This document shows, piece after piece, positions 7,598 to 16,984 of a stretch of DNA of 64,000 nt. The notes under the pieces are model-generated. The model had not been told where the DNA came from and made no database searches. It saw nothing but the letters and a program-made list of their open reading frames with translations. The first letter of the stretch is position 1, and each line of letters begins with the position of its first letter. A program made the translations under genes and the position numbers. Source of the DNA: Vibrio tasmaniensis (GTDB taxonomy: Bacteria; Pseudomonadota; Gammaproteobacteria; Enterobacterales; Vibrionaceae); NCBI RefSeq assembly GCF_024347635.1, contig NZ_AP025510.1, positions 3,038,001 through 3,102,000 of the forward strand, in the 5' to 3' direction.

Positions 7598-9724
7598 TTG
7601 TATCTATTCGATAGCCTCAAAGACGTTGCCCAAGAATACCTAACAGAGCCTCAAATTGAGGCTCTGCGTCAATCTTATGTGGTAGCGAGAGACGCCCATG
7701 AAGGGCAAACCCGTTCAACGGGTGAACCATACATTATCCACCCTGTAGCGGTTTCAAGAATCCTGGCAGAAATGCGTCTGGATATCGAAACTCTGCAAGC
7801 AGCCCTACTCCACGATGTAATTGAAGATACTGAAGTTACAAAAGAGGAGCTAGAAGCTCAATTCGGCAATACCGTTGCTGAATTGGTTGATGGTGTATCT
7901 AAGCTGGATAAGCTTAAATTTCGTGATCGCAAAGAAGCGCAAGCAGAGAACTTCCGTAAGATGGTTCTCGCTATGGTGCAAGACATCCGCGTTATCTTGA
8001 TCAAATTAGCTGACCGTACTCACAACATGCGTACGCTTGGGGCACTTCGTCCTGATAAAAAGCGTCGTATTGCTCGTGAAACCCTAGAGATTTATTCTCC
8101 GCTAGCTCATCGTCTTGGTATTCATAACATCAAGACAGAACTAGAAGAGCTGGGCTTCGAAGCCCTTTATCCTAACCGTTATCGCGTCCTGAAAAACGTA
8201 GTGAAAGCTGCGCGTGGTAACCGTAAGGAGATGATCCAACGTATCCATAGCGAAATCGAAGGCCGCCTTGAAGAAGTCGGTTTACCTGCTCGCGTACTTG
8301 GTCGTGAAAAGAACCTGTTCTCCATCTATAACAAGATGAAAACCAAAGAGCAGCGCTTCCACACCATTATGGACATCTACGCTTTCCGCGTAGTGGTTGA
8401 TACCCCAGATACTTGCTATCGCGTACTTGGTCAGGCTCACAGCCTGTACAAGCCTCGTCCTGGCCGCATGAAAGACTATATTGCGGTACCAAAAGCCAAC
8501 GGCTACCAATCTCTGCACACGTCAATGATCGGCCCTCACGGGGTGCCTGTTGAGGTCCAGATCCGTACGGAAGATATGGAGCAAATGGCAGATAAAGGTG
8601 TCGCGGCACACTGGTCTTACAAAGGCAATGGCTCACGCAGTAGCAACGGGACAACCGCGCAGGTTAAAGCACAACGTTGGATGCAGAGCTTACTTGAACT
8701 GCAACAAAGCGCAGGTAACTCATTCGAATTCATTGAAAACGTTAAATCCGATCTGTTCCCAGATGAGATCTTCGTATTCACGCCGAAAGGTCGCATTGTC
8801 GAACTTCCAGCAGGTGCAACAGCGGTCGACTTTGCTTACGCGGTACATACCGACGTCGGCAACATGTGTGTAGGGGCTCGTGTCGACATGAACCCTTACC
8901 CACTCAGCAAGTCGCTGAAGAATGGCCAAACCATTGAGATCATCAGTGCTCCGGGCGCACGTCCGAATGCAGCATGGCTCAACTACGTGGTGACCTCACG
9001 TGCGCGTACTAAGATCCGTCAGGTTCTGAAAACGATGCGTCGTGAAGAGTCGATTACCCTTGGCCGTCGCCTACTGAACCATGCACTTGGTGAACACTCT
9101 ATTGCCGATGTCGGTCAAGAGAATATCGAACATGTACTGTCAGACTTACGCCTAGAAAACGTTGAAGACTTGCTAGCATCGATTGGTCTTGGTGAACTGA
9201 TGAGTATCGTTATTGCTCGTCGTTTATTAGGTGATGCTGACGAACTGACTGAAGTAGTAAACAACAGCGATACGCCGAGGAAGAAATTGCCTATCCGTGG
9301 TGCTGAAGGCCTGCTACTGACGTTTGCTAACTGTTGTCACCCGATTCCAGATGATCACATCATAGCCCATGTATCTCCAGGTCGTGGTCTTGTGGTGCAC
9401 CGTGAAACGTGTCCAAACGTTCGTGGTTACCAGAAAGAACCGGATAAATACATGGCGGTTGAATGGTCTGACGATTACAACCAAGAGTTCACAGCTGAAC
9501 TTCAGGTCGAATTGCAGAACCATCAAGGTGCACTGGCTGAGTTAACTAACGTTATCTCGAAAACAGGCTCGAACATTCACGGTATCTCAACCGAAGAACG
9601 TGACGGACGCTTGTACACAGTGACTATCTTGTTGACCACTAAAGATCGTGTTCATTTAGCGAGTATTATGAAGAAGCTACGTGTGATGCCACACGCGCTC
9701 AAAGTAAGACGTCGTAAGAACTAA
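7598..9724 (+). CDS. spoT: Bifunctional (p)ppGpp synthetase/hydrolase SpoT
   Basis: Degrades, and weakly makes, the alarmone (p)ppGpp. The 708-residue product has an N-terminal HD hydrolase domain with HD at residues 72-73 and ED at 76-77 (LLHDVIEDT), the synthetase-like domain with the KPRPGRMKDYIAVPKANGYQSLHTS segment, a TGS domain near residue 390, and a C-terminal ACT domain. The start is a TTG codon at 7598; it gives the N-terminus MYLF also seen in E. coli SpoT, and no strong ribosome-binding site is visible. It is followed by a terminator, and trmH, present between spoT and recG in E. coli, is absent here. Confidence 0.97.
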   Translation: MYLFDSLKDVAQEYLTEPQIEALRQSYVVARDAHEGQTRSTGEPYIIHPVAVSRILAEMRLDIETLQAALLHDVIEDTEVTKEELEAQFGNTVAELVDGVSKLDKLKFRDRKEAQAENFRKMVLAMVQDIRVILIKLADRTHNMRTLGALRPDKKRRIARETLEIYSPLAHRLGIHNIKTELEELGFEALYPNRYRVLKNVVKAARGNRKEMIQRIHSEIEGRLEEVGLPARVLGREKNLFSIYNKMKTKEQRFHTIMDIYAFRVVVDTPDTCYRVLGQAHSLYKPRPGRMKDYIAVPKANGYQSLHTSMIGPHGVPVEVQIRTEDMEQMADKGVAAHWSYKGNGSRSSNGTTAQVKAQRWMQSLLELQQSAGNSFEFIENVKSDLFPDEIFVFTPKGRIVELPAGATAVDFAYAVHTDVGNMCVGARVDMNPYPLSKSLKNGQTIEIISAPGARPNAAWLNYVVTSRARTKIRQVLKTMRREESITLGRRLLNHALGEHSIADVGQENIEHVLSDLRLENVEDLLASIGLGELMSIVIARRLLGDADELTEVVNNSDTPRKKLPIRGAEGLLLTFANCCHPIPDDHIIAHVSPGRGLVVHRETCPNVRGYQKEPDKYMAVEWSDDYNQEFTAELQVELQNHQGALAELTNVISKTGSNIHGISTEERDGRLYTVTILLTTKDRVHLASIMKKLRVMPHALKVRRRKN

Positions 9725-9757
9725 CGTTCGAACTTGTTAGCAGCTTTGCTAAGAATT

Positions 9758-9796
9758 TAAATCCCCTGAATGCTTTATCGCTTAAGGGGATTTTTT
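9758..9796 (+). terminator. Intrinsic terminator of the gmk-rpoZ-spoT group
   Basis: An eight-pair stem AATCCCCT with AGGGGATT and a 12-15 base loop is followed by TTTTTT about 35 bases after the spoT stop, separating spoT from recG. Confidence 0.9.
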
Positions 9797-9902
9797 ATGT
9801 CTGCAATCCTAGAATTCCCCTCGCTTCATGCTATTCCTGCCTGTACAAAAATCCAGTAAAATGCTTGAATAGATTATCTCTCTTACGTTTATGAGCCTTG
9901 TT

Positions 9903-11981
9903 ATGTCACAGCTTTTATCTGCTATCCCTCTCAACTCTTTATCTGGAGTCGGCGCTAAAGTCGCAGAGAAACTGGAAAAGGTTGGGCTTAACAACGTACA
10001 AGATCTGCTTTTTCACCTGCCTTTGCGCTACGAAGATAGAACACGTATCTACCCAATCGTAAAACTGCACGCGGGCTTATGGGCTGCAGTGCAAGGCAAG
10101 GTAATGCATGTCGATACCATTTTCGGTAAACGTAAGATGTTGGCGGTAAAGATCAGCGATGGTAACGGCACCATTACCCTACGCTTTTTCAACTTCACCG
10201 CAGGTATGAAGAATAACTTTGCCGAAGGCAAACAAGTGCATGCTTATGGTGAGATCAAGCGCGGTAATATGGGGCTTGAGATCGTCCATCCAGACTACAA
10301 ATTCTTTGCTCCTAAGCAACAGCCAGATGTTGAAGCTAACCTAACTCCGGTGTACCCAACCACCGAAGGGCTAAGACAAGTCACGCTGCGTAACCTCACC
10401 GACCAAGCATTAGAGCTGATCGACAAAGCCGCGGTGAATGAGCTGCTACCATCAGGTTTATACGATCACCAAATTACCCTCGCACAAGCACTGCATACCA
10501 TTCACAGACCACCTCCAGGCATTGACCTAGAGTTGTTTGATGAAGGTAAACACCCTGCGCAGCTACGCCTGATTATGGAAGAGCTACTGGCTCAAAATCT
10601 GTCGATGCTGTCTGTTCGTAGTAAAGGGCAGCAAGACAAAGCGATGCCTTTTCCTCCAGTAAATGCACTCAAAGATAAGCTACTCGCTCAACTACCGTTT
10701 TCTCCAACCAACGCTCAAGCGCGAGTGACCAAAGAGATCGAAGCTGACCTTGAAAAGCCGCACCCTATGATGCGTTTAGTCCAAGGTGATGTGGGTTCAG
10801 GTAAAACCTTAGTCGCCGCACTGGCAGCCGTTCGCGCACTCGAACATGGTCAACAAGTCGCTTTGATGGCCCCAACGGAACTATTAGCAGAGCAGCACGC
10901 AATTAACTTTGCCAATTGGTTTGAAGCGATGGGCATTCAAGTCGGCTGGCTAGCGGGCAAACTCAAAGGCAAAGCTCGCGAAACAGAGCTAGCACGTATT
11001 GCCAGCGGTGAAGCTCAGATGATCGTCGGCACGCATGCCTTGTTCCAAGAACATGTAGAATTTAAAAACCTTGGTTTAGTGATCATTGATGAGCAACACC
11101 GATTTGGTGTCCACCAGCGTTTAGAGCTGCGTGAGAAAGGCGCCAAGCAAGGTTATTACCCACATCAACTGGTGATGACCGCAACCCCTATTCCACGAAC
11201 ACTCGCCATGACGGCCTACGCCGACCTCGAAACCTCGATTATTGATGAGTTACCACCGGGGCGAACCCCAATTCAAACCGTCGCGATTCCTGATACCAAG
11301 CGGGATGACATTGTTGAACGTGTGAAAAATGCGTGTCTCAATGAAGGCAAACAAGCTTACTGGGTGTGTACGTTGATTGATGAATCGGAAGTACTGGAAG
11401 CTCAAGCTGCAGCGGATACGGCAGAAGAGCTGCAACGCAAACTGCCCGACGTAAAAATTGGTTTGGTTCATGGCCGAATGAAACCCGCTGAGAAACAAGC
11501 GGTGATGCAGGAATTCAAAGAGAACAAACTGCATTTGTTGGTCGCGACTACCGTGATTGAAGTAGGTGTGGATGTGCCTAATTCGAGCTTAATGATCATC
11601 GAGAATCCAGAGCGTCTTGGCCTAGCACAACTGCACCAACTACGAGGCCGTGTTGGCCGTGGTTCAGTCGCAAGCCATTGTGTACTGCTGTATCACTCGC
11701 CACTGTCTAAAACCGCTCAGAAGCGCTTAGGTGTGCTGCGTGAAAGTAACGATGGCTTTGTGATTGCTCAGCGTGACTTAGAGATCCGTGGTCCCGGCGA
11801 ACTACTTGGCACTAAACAAACAGGCTTGGCTGATTTCAAAATTGCCGACTTAGTTCGTGACCAACGTTTAATTCCTGAAGTGCAGCGTATCGCGCGTCAT
11901 ATTCACGATAGCTACCCAGATAATGCCAAGGCGATCATCAATCGTTGGTTGGGTGAACGCGATGTTTACTCTAAGGCTTAA
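9903..11981 (+). CDS. recG: ATP-dependent DNA helicase RecG
   Basis: Superfamily 2 helicase that remodels stalled replication forks and branch-migrates Holliday junctions. The 692-residue product has an N-terminal OB-fold wedge domain, Walker A QGDVGSGKT near residue 293, the IDEQHRFGV DEQH box, TATPIPRT, and the C-terminal motifs QLHQLRGRVGRG. The ATG at 9903 (MSQLLSAIPL) aligns with the E. coli start; an in-frame ATG at 9891 would add four residues and neither has a strong ribosome-binding site. Its own terminator has been split by an IS4-family element. Confidence 0.96.
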   Translation: MSQLLSAIPLNSLSGVGAKVAEKLEKVGLNNVQDLLFHLPLRYEDRTRIYPIVKLHAGLWAAVQGKVMHVDTIFGKRKMLAVKISDGNGTITLRFFNFTAGMKNNFAEGKQVHAYGEIKRGNMGLEIVHPDYKFFAPKQQPDVEANLTPVYPTTEGLRQVTLRNLTDQALELIDKAAVNELLPSGLYDHQITLAQALHTIHRPPPGIDLELFDEGKHPAQLRLIMEELLAQNLSMLSVRSKGQQDKAMPFPPVNALKDKLLAQLPFSPTNAQARVTKEIEADLEKPHPMMRLVQGDVGSGKTLVAALAAVRALEHGQQVALMAPTELLAEQHAINFANWFEAMGIQVGWLAGKLKGKARETELARIASGEAQMIVGTHALFQEHVEFKNLGLVIIDEQHRFGVHQRLELREKGAKQGYYPHQLVMTATPIPRTLAMTAYADLETSIIDELPPGRTPIQTVAIPDTKRDDIVERVKNACLNEGKQAYWVCTLIDESEVLEAQAAADTAEELQRKLPDVKIGLVHGRMKPAEKQAVMQEFKENKLHLLVATTVIEVGVDVPNSSLMIIENPERLGLAQLHQLRGRVGRGSVASHCVLLYHSPLSKTAQKRLGVLRESNDGFVIAQRDLEIRGPGELLGTKQTGLADFKIADLVRDQRLIPEVQRIARHIHDSYPDNAKAIINRWLGERDVYSKA

Positions 11982-12011
11982 TTAGCCAAGATACCATTGC
12001 CCAGAACGTAG

Positions 12012-12028
12012 AAAGGCTTCCCTCAAGG
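12012..12028 (+). terminator. Left half of the recG terminator, disrupted
   Basis: AAGGCTTCC at this site and GGAAGCCTT with following T at 13462-13473 are the two arms of a nine-pair stem; joining the flanks without the inserted element and one target copy restores the stem with a five-base loop and a T-tail. The IS4-family element separates the arms by 1.4 kb, so recG has probably lost this terminator. Confidence 0.8.
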
Positions 12029-13454
12029 ATAATGCCGTTCGGATAAGCATTACTGCTTGAATCTGAACGGATATTTGGCTGGGACAAAGAGGACTGAACG
12101 TGGAAACGTTCGGTCCTTTCTTTTATCTGGAAGAATGAAGTGACTCAAACTTTCTCTCATCCTTTTCAGTTTTACAGGTAGAGTTCCGTCTGGACTTAAA
12201 GCTAACCAACGTAATTGCGCATCAATAAGGTTAATTGCGGCGGTAAAACTGACCCTAGTCGCTCGAACCCCGGCTTCTGAAGCTATCTTAACCATCTCTA
12301 ATCGCACTAAGTTATAGGCAAGTAATACGCCCCAAAGCTCTTGCTTCACACCGGCAGAAAAACGACTTCGTAAAGTGACGTGACTTTGCAGTTGAGTCTG
12401 TTTAATTTCACCATAACCTTCTTCTATCTCCCAGCGTTGCCAATAAATACGCAGCAGGCTTTCTAGCGAGTATTTACTAGGGTCTGTAAGTGAAGTAATA
12501 AAACCTTTTATCTCACCTTTTGGCTCTTGATATAGGACTAATCTGGCTTCCCAACGTGCGGGTAAATTCGGATTCTGCCGTTGAGCTTGAGGAGAGATAG
12601 GCATTGAGATAAGCATGTCGTTCTCCGCATATTTCTCCAACACTTCATAGCGTAGTTTACGTTTTGCAGGCATTAACCAGTGCGCATTTTCCGCACTCTC
12701 TTGCCAGGACAGCAAAAGGTCTGCCGAGAAATAACAACGATCAAATAAGGTCAATGAGTGTGCGGGGATGTCATTGAATAGGCGCTTAGCTAAGGTCGTT
12801 TCACCGACATGACAACCATCAAAAGCCGCCCCCATAATCATTCGAGTTTCTGTTGACATCAAAGCGACTAAACGAAGTTGAGGGTAAGGTTTCAATTTTT
12901 TGGAGATGAACCCAAATTGTTCAGCGTTCTCTGGGGAATCCTGACACCGAAATGTTGTTCCATCGACAGCAAGAACATTAAGCTCTAAGTCTTTGTCTTG
13001 TTGAAGGATATCTCCGTTCCAAGCCTTTACCGTTGTGTGAAACAGAGCCGCTAACGGACTCTCATCTAGACGTCGGCGTGAATCAGTTAGGACACTGGGT
13101 GCAACACGAGACCAGCTATCTTCAGGTTTAGGCTGAAGTGCAATGTCTAATGAACTGCATACCTCTTTGATAGACATGTTGCGTTGCAGCCCCATCCAAA
13201 TAACTAACCAGACAGCTTGCTGAGCGGGAAGTCGGCGTCGTCTTATGCTCGCTTTATTGGTTTCAAGAAGAGCTTGTTCTATCCACTCAATCTGAATGGC
13301 GTCGACGACAGATTCATAATTGTCGGCATCTTCAATGGTCTCGTGTGCCATTGCTAATTCTTGTTCAAGCATAAAAAATCCCCATCAACGTTGTTGATGG
13401 GGATTATCTGCTAACTGCAAGATCGTTCAAGTCTTCTTAAACGATCGGCATTAT
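12029..13454 (-). mobile_element. IS4-family insertion sequence, 1426 bp
   Basis: The ends are inverted repeats starting ATAATGCCG (about 16 of 19 matching). Nine-base direct repeats CCCTCAAGG flank it exactly at 12020-12028 and 13455-13463, a clean target duplication indicating fairly recent insertion. It contains one intact transposase ORF. The target is the loop of the intrinsic terminator between recG and envZ. Confidence 0.96.
12050..13372 (-). CDS. IS4 family transposase
   Basis: Intact 440-residue DDE transposase. Catalytic acidic residues are seen in VLAVDGTTF (near residue 136) and LTLFDRCYF (near 210), and the IS4 signature Y-(2)-R-(3)-E-(6)-K is perfect in YWQRWEIEEGYGEIK near residue 310. 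An N-terminal region of about 120 residues precedes the catalytic domain, as in the group of IS4 elements with an IS4-type N-terminal domain. No frameshift is visible; the element may be active. Confidence 0.96.
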   Translation of the reverse strand: MLEQELAMAHETIEDADNYESVVDAIQIEWIEQALLETNKASIRRRRLPAQQAVWLVIWMGLQRNMSIKEVCSSLDIALQPKPEDSWSRVAPSVLTDSRRRLDESPLAALFHTTVKAWNGDILQQDKDLELNVLAVDGTTFRCQDSPENAEQFGFISKKLKPYPQLRLVALMSTETRMIMGAAFDGCHVGETTLAKRLFNDIPAHSLTLFDRCYFSADLLLSWQESAENAHWLMPAKRKLRYEVLEKYAENDMLISMPISPQAQRQNPNLPARWEARLVLYQEPKGEIKGFITSLTDPSKYSLESLLRIYWQRWEIEEGYGEIKQTQLQSHVTLRSRFSAGVKQELWGVLLAYNLVRLEMVKIASEAGVRATRVSFTAAINLIDAQLRWLALSPDGTLPVKLKRMRESLSHFILPDKRKDRTFPRSVLFVPAKYPFRFKQ

Positions 13455-13524
13455 CCCTCAAGGAAGCCTTTTTGACATCAATGGTAGCTCAATACTCGAA
13501 GGTCTTTACCTATAAGCCAAGAGC

Positions 13525-13582
13525 GAGATTCCCTATTCGTTCGTTCCTCACTAGAGGGAAGAATGACCGAATCGGGGATCTC
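13525..13582. repeat. Imperfect 58-bp palindrome, dispersed repeat type
   Basis: The two arms GAGATTCCCTATTCG and CGAATCGGGGATCTC face each other around GTTCCTC-acta-GAGGGAAG; most positions pair. A related single arm occurs at 45503-45540 (GATCCCC, CTCGGTCGTTG, CTCCCTC). The pattern suggests a family of short intergenic palindromes spread in this genome. It sits 40 bp beyond the envZ stop codon and may also act as a terminator-like structure. Confidence 0.6.
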
Positions 13583-13624
13583 TAAGCCGAAACCCAACCG
13601 ACTCGCCAAACCATTAAACTGAGC

Positions 13625-14920
13625 TTACGGCTTCACAGGGAAACTGATCTGCGCTTTTAAACCACCCTCACTGCGGTTATTCACCACCACCGCACCTTGA
13701 TGCTGACTGACAATACGTTTCACAATTGCCAAGCCTAAACCTGTCCCTTCACTGCCTCGGGCAGTATCACCACGAGTAAACGGTTCAAACAACTTTCCGA
13801 TCTGGTCTTGTGGAATACCTGGACCATTATCTTCGACCGTTACCCAAGCCAGTTTGTTATCCGCCGTCATGCCGGTCGATACCTTGACCCAACCATTACC
13901 GTAACGCAACGCGTTTACCACCAAGTTACTCACCGCACGCTTCATCGCGATCGGGTTACCTATCGCAGGTTTCATGGTTTCTGGAATATCAGTTTCAATC
14001 TGGATCTCATAGCCACCTTCAGAGCTAGAGACCTCGCGCGCAATATCGTCTACAAACACCGCTTGGAATGAATCTCGATCAACTGGCTTTAAATAGTCCA
14101 TAAACTGGCTGATGATCTCATTACACTCTTCAGTATCACTGATGATCCCTTCCGCTAAGTAACTGTCTTCTGGCGACATCATCTCGGTCGCTAAGCGAAT
14201 ACGCGTTAACGGAGTACGTAAATCATGACTGATACCTGCCATCAACAAAGCGCGGTCTTCTTCGAGTTCTTGAATGCCTTTCGACATCTGATTAAAGGCT
14301 CGAGTTACCGAGCGAATCTCTTGTGCACCTTGTACTGGTAAGGGCGGTGGAATATCACCACGCCCAACACCTTGCGCGGCTTTCTCTAGGGCTATCAACG
14401 GCCGATTTTGCAAGCGGATAAACAGCCAACCACCAGCAACAATCAACAACGCCATGATCAAACTGTTACGAAATAGAGGCGCAAAGTCTTCTTCTTGCAG
14501 CTCAGACAGGGGAATACGAATCAAGGAGTTAGGCAACTGCGCAATGTCCATCCACAACACGTAACTTTCTTTGCCTAAAACCAATCGCACTTCGGTTTCA
14601 GAACCGAGCTCTTTGGTCATCTCCTCACTCATCAGGTCTATCGCGACCGCATGGTAGTACTCGCCCGACGCTTCACTGTCCTTGGCATGAACCGTAACCC
14701 CGAGCTGCTCAAGTACACGCTGACGCAGTGGCGCATCAATCTCGATATCGCTGCCTTGGTCCAATACTAGGTTTAGCTCATGTGCCAATATCTTATTAAA
14801 CTGCTGCAAACTCGGCATCAAAGCGTAGTTAAACACCGCGTAATACGAAAATATTTGGCTAGCAACCAGCAGGGTTAAAAAGAGCACTATCGACTGAGTA
14901 AAGGAGCTACGTATGCGCAT
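13625..14920 (-). CDS. envZ: Osmosensor histidine kinase EnvZ
   Basis: Inner-membrane sensor kinase/phosphatase for OmpR. The 431-residue product has membrane segments near residues 9-30 and 153-170 flanking a periplasmic domain, a HAMP linker near 171-222, the dimerisation/phospho-acceptor box [13 protein letters not shown] with H232, and a C-terminal ATPase domain with NALRYG (N box), EDNGPGIP and GTGLGLAIV (G boxes). It follows ompR on the minus strand, but 146 bp separate the two genes and the gap holds a terminator-like hairpin. Confidence 0.96.
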   Translation of the reverse strand: MRIRSSFTQSIVLFLTLLVASQIFSYYAVFNYALMPSLQQFNKILAHELNLVLDQGSDIEIDAPLRQRVLEQLGVTVHAKDSEASGEYYHAVAIDLMSEEMTKELGSETEVRLVLGKESYVLWMDIAQLPNSLIRIPLSELQEEDFAPLFRNSLIMALLIVAGGWLFIRLQNRPLIALEKAAQGVGRGDIPPPLPVQGAQEIRSVTRAFNQMSKGIQELEEDRALLMAGISHDLRTPLTRIRLATEMMSPEDSYLAEGIISDTEECNEIISQFMDYLKPVDRDSFQAVFVDDIAREVSSSEGGYEIQIETDIPETMKPAIGNPIAMKRAVSNLVVNALRYGNGWVKVSTGMTADNKLAWVTVEDNGPGIPQDQIGKLFEPFTRGDTARGSEGTGLGLAIVKRIVSQHQGAVVVNNRSEGGLKAQISFPVKP

Positions 14921-14984
14921 AGAAGACCTAAAATGAGGGGGTGATAAAGGGATATAGTGGGAACTATAACTTTAACCCCTTGTG

Positions 14985-15027
14985 CTGAATACAAAACGGG
15001 CCATCGCATATTAATGAGATGACCCGT
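14985..15027 (-). terminator. Terminator-like hairpin between ompR and envZ
   Basis: On the minus strand a ten-pair stem (ACGGGTCATC with GATGGCCCGT, one G-U pair) is followed by TTTTGTATT. It lies about 40 bases after the ompR stop codon and could reduce read-through into envZ. Confidence 0.75.
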
Positions 15028-15066
15028 AAATAAAAAATTCTGAATCACAGAACGAGCAAAGCTAGA

Positions 15067-15786
15067 TTACACAGCTTTGCCATCTGGAACGAATACATAA
15101 CCCAAGCCCCACACCGTTTGAATGTAACGAGGCTTACTTGGGTCTTCTTCCACTAGGCGACGCAGACGTGAAATCTGAACATCGATAGAACGTTCCATTG
15201 CTGAATACTCACGGCCACGAGCCATGTTCATCAGCTTATCGCGAGACATTGGCTCACGAGCGTTAGTGACCAGTGACTTCAGAACCGCAAATTCACCTGA
15301 GGTAAGAGGCATTGGCTCTTCACCGCGGAACATTTCACGTGTACCTAGGTTTAGGCGGAACTCACCAAACTCAACCACAGACTCTTCTGTGCTTGGCGCG
15401 CCCGGTGCTTCTATCACTTGGCGACGCATTACCGCTTTGATACGAGCAAGCAGTTCACGTGGGTTAAATGGTTTTGGCAGGTAATCATCTGCACCCACTT
15501 CCAAACCCACAATGCGATCCACTTCGTCACCCTTTGCAGTCAGCATCAAGATAGGTAGCGAGTTGTTTGCGTTTCTTAGACGACGACAGATCGAAAGACC
15601 GTCTTCGCCCGGCAACATTAAATCCAATACCATCAAGTGAAAGTTTTCACGGGTTAACAGGCGGTCCATCTGCTCACTGTTTGCCACGCTACGCACTTGA
15701 AAGCCTTGCTCTGACAGATAGCGTTCTAGCAGTGCACGTAAACGAGCATCGTCATCGACCACTAAAATTTTGTAGTTTTCTTGCAT
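15067..15786 (-). CDS. ompR: Osmolarity response regulator OmpR
   Basis: DNA-binding response regulator phosphorylated by EnvZ; controls porins and other osmotically regulated genes. The 239-residue product has the receiver domain with acidic pocket DDD at 11-13, phospho-acceptor D55 in MVLDLMLPG and the conserved TAKG and K in PKPFN, followed by a winged-helix output domain with the recognition segment SAMERSIDVQISRLR. It is the first gene of the pair with envZ and is divergent from greB. Confidence 0.97.
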   Translation of the reverse strand: MQENYKILVVDDDARLRALLERYLSEQGFQVRSVANSEQMDRLLTRENFHLMVLDLMLPGEDGLSICRRLRNANNSLPILMLTAKGDEVDRIVGLEVGADDYLPKPFNPRELLARIKAVMRRQVIEAPGAPSTEESVVEFGEFRLNLGTREMFRGEEPMPLTSGEFAVLKSLVTNAREPMSRDKLMNMARGREYSAMERSIDVQISRLRRLVEEDPSKPRYIQTVWGLGYVFVPDGKAV

Positions 15787-15964
15787 GTAATGGTTCCACC
15801 TATTAAAGCTTAAACCTAAGGTTAAGCATTCTTGGTAAATTGTATATTGGTATAAGACATTAAAAATGTAACATTATTGGAGAAAAAGTCGCCTAAATAA
15901 TTGTTAACGTATGTTGCCTTTCTATATATTCTATCTTAGATCATCATTTCATTAAGTCAGATTT

Positions 15965-16447
15965 ATGAAAACCAAACTTATCACCCGCGAAGGTTATAAC
16001 AAGCTCAAAGCAGAACATGACCACTTATGGCACGAGAAGCGTCCAGAAATAACCAAAATAGTCACTTGGGCTGCAAGCCTTGGAGATCGTTCAGAAAACG
16101 CAGATTACACTTTCAACAAGCGTTTACTTCGTCAAATAGATCGCCGAGTGCGTTTCCTGCGTAAGTTCTTACCTGATGTCACGATCGTGGATTACTCGCC
16201 ACAACAAGAAGGTAAGGTATTTTTCGGCGCTTGGGTCGAAATTGAGAATGATGATGGGGAAATTAAGAAGTTTCGTATTGTCGGCCCTGAAGAGATCTAC
16301 GGCGATGCTAAAGGCTATATCTCTATCGACTCACCTATGGCTAGAGCTCTGCTTAAAAAGGAAGTCGACGATGAGTTCGAGGTGAAGACCCCGGAAGGCA
16401 TAAAAGAATGGTTTATCAATTCAATTCACTACACAGATAACGCTTAG
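15965..16447 (+). CDS. greB: Transcription elongation factor GreB
   Basis: Secondary-channel factor that stimulates RNA polymerase to cleave backtracked transcripts. The 160-residue product has the N-terminal coiled coil with the tip motif ASLGDRSENADY, whose acidic residues coordinate catalytic magnesium, and the C-terminal FKBP-like domain with SPQQEGKVFFGAWVEIENDDG and ISIDSPMARALLKK, which match E. coli GreB rather than GreA. It is monocistronic and divergent from ompR. Confidence 0.97.
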   Translation: MKTKLITREGYNKLKAEHDHLWHEKRPEITKIVTWAASLGDRSENADYTFNKRLLRQIDRRVRFLRKFLPDVTIVDYSPQQEGKVFFGAWVEIENDDGEIKKFRIVGPEEIYGDAKGYISIDSPMARALLKKEVDDEFEVKTPEGIKEWFINSIHYTDNA

Positions 16448-16514
16448 AACTGACTAGACAAGCGCAGTTAACCGACTATAACAGCTCGAAGCTGGCAAAA
16501 TCACAAACGCCAGA

Positions 16515-16552
16515 TAAAAGAAAACCCCGCTAGGCTTTCGCCTGACGGGGTT
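16515..16552 (-). terminator. Terminator of csrB
   Basis: A nested stem, AACCCCG(T)CAGGC with GCCTAGCGGGGTT, loop GAAA, is followed on the minus strand by TTTTCTTTTAT. On the plus strand it could also stop greB transcription but lacks a U-run there. Confidence 0.9.
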
Positions 16553-16825
16553 AAGTCTCTATCGCAGCAATCCGGCTACTGTTTATCTCTTCGAGATAAG
16601 GTGCTCCCTGCATCTTTCCTTGATAGTGGCTAAATCCTTTAACCAATTTCCTTTTTGTTCATCGCCATCCTAGCGGTGTCCATTCTAGCCTGTCATCCTG
16701 ACTGGCGAATCTCATCCAGAGATTATCACTTCCTTGCTGACCACTCATCCTAAGTAATCAAATCTTCATCCTGAAGATACCTAGTCCGTTAGGCTTTTTC
16801 CTGTTCCTGCCAACTCCCTGTCGAC
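16515..16825 (-). ncRNA. csrB: CsrB-type CsrA-sequestering regulatory RNA
   Basis: The minus strand carries 16 GGA motifs in about 255 bases (16571-16817), many in small hairpin loops, for example ATCTTC-AGGAT-GAAGAT, AATCTC-TGGAT-GAGATT and GTC-AGGAT-GAC. It begins GTCGACAGGGAG, the same 5' end as E. coli CsrB, just after a TAATAT -10-like box, and ends in a strong terminator (AACCCCG stem, TTTTCTTTTAT tail at 16515-16552). Such RNAs bind many copies of CsrA and release its target mRNAs. There is no coding potential. The 5' end is estimated to within a few bases. Confidence 0.93.
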
Positions 16826-16984
16826 AAGTTAAATATTACGGTAATTGGGCGAGTTTCCTAGACAGTCCCAAAAAACATTTCAGGTGAGAAATACGCCCAC
16901 AAACACACAATTAAATAAAATCAGCAACTTAGGTTTATTTTAAGACGATTTCATCGATTTAAAGTGACTTAGTCGCACACCACG

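Noticed and set aside
8367-8929. Several 69-107 codon frames inside spoT on both strands
   Set aside because: All overlap conserved spoT coding sequence and show no motif or ribosome-binding site.
9725-9902. Expected trmH gene between spoT and recG
   Set aside because: Only a terminator and a short promoter region are present; no trmH remnant could be read.
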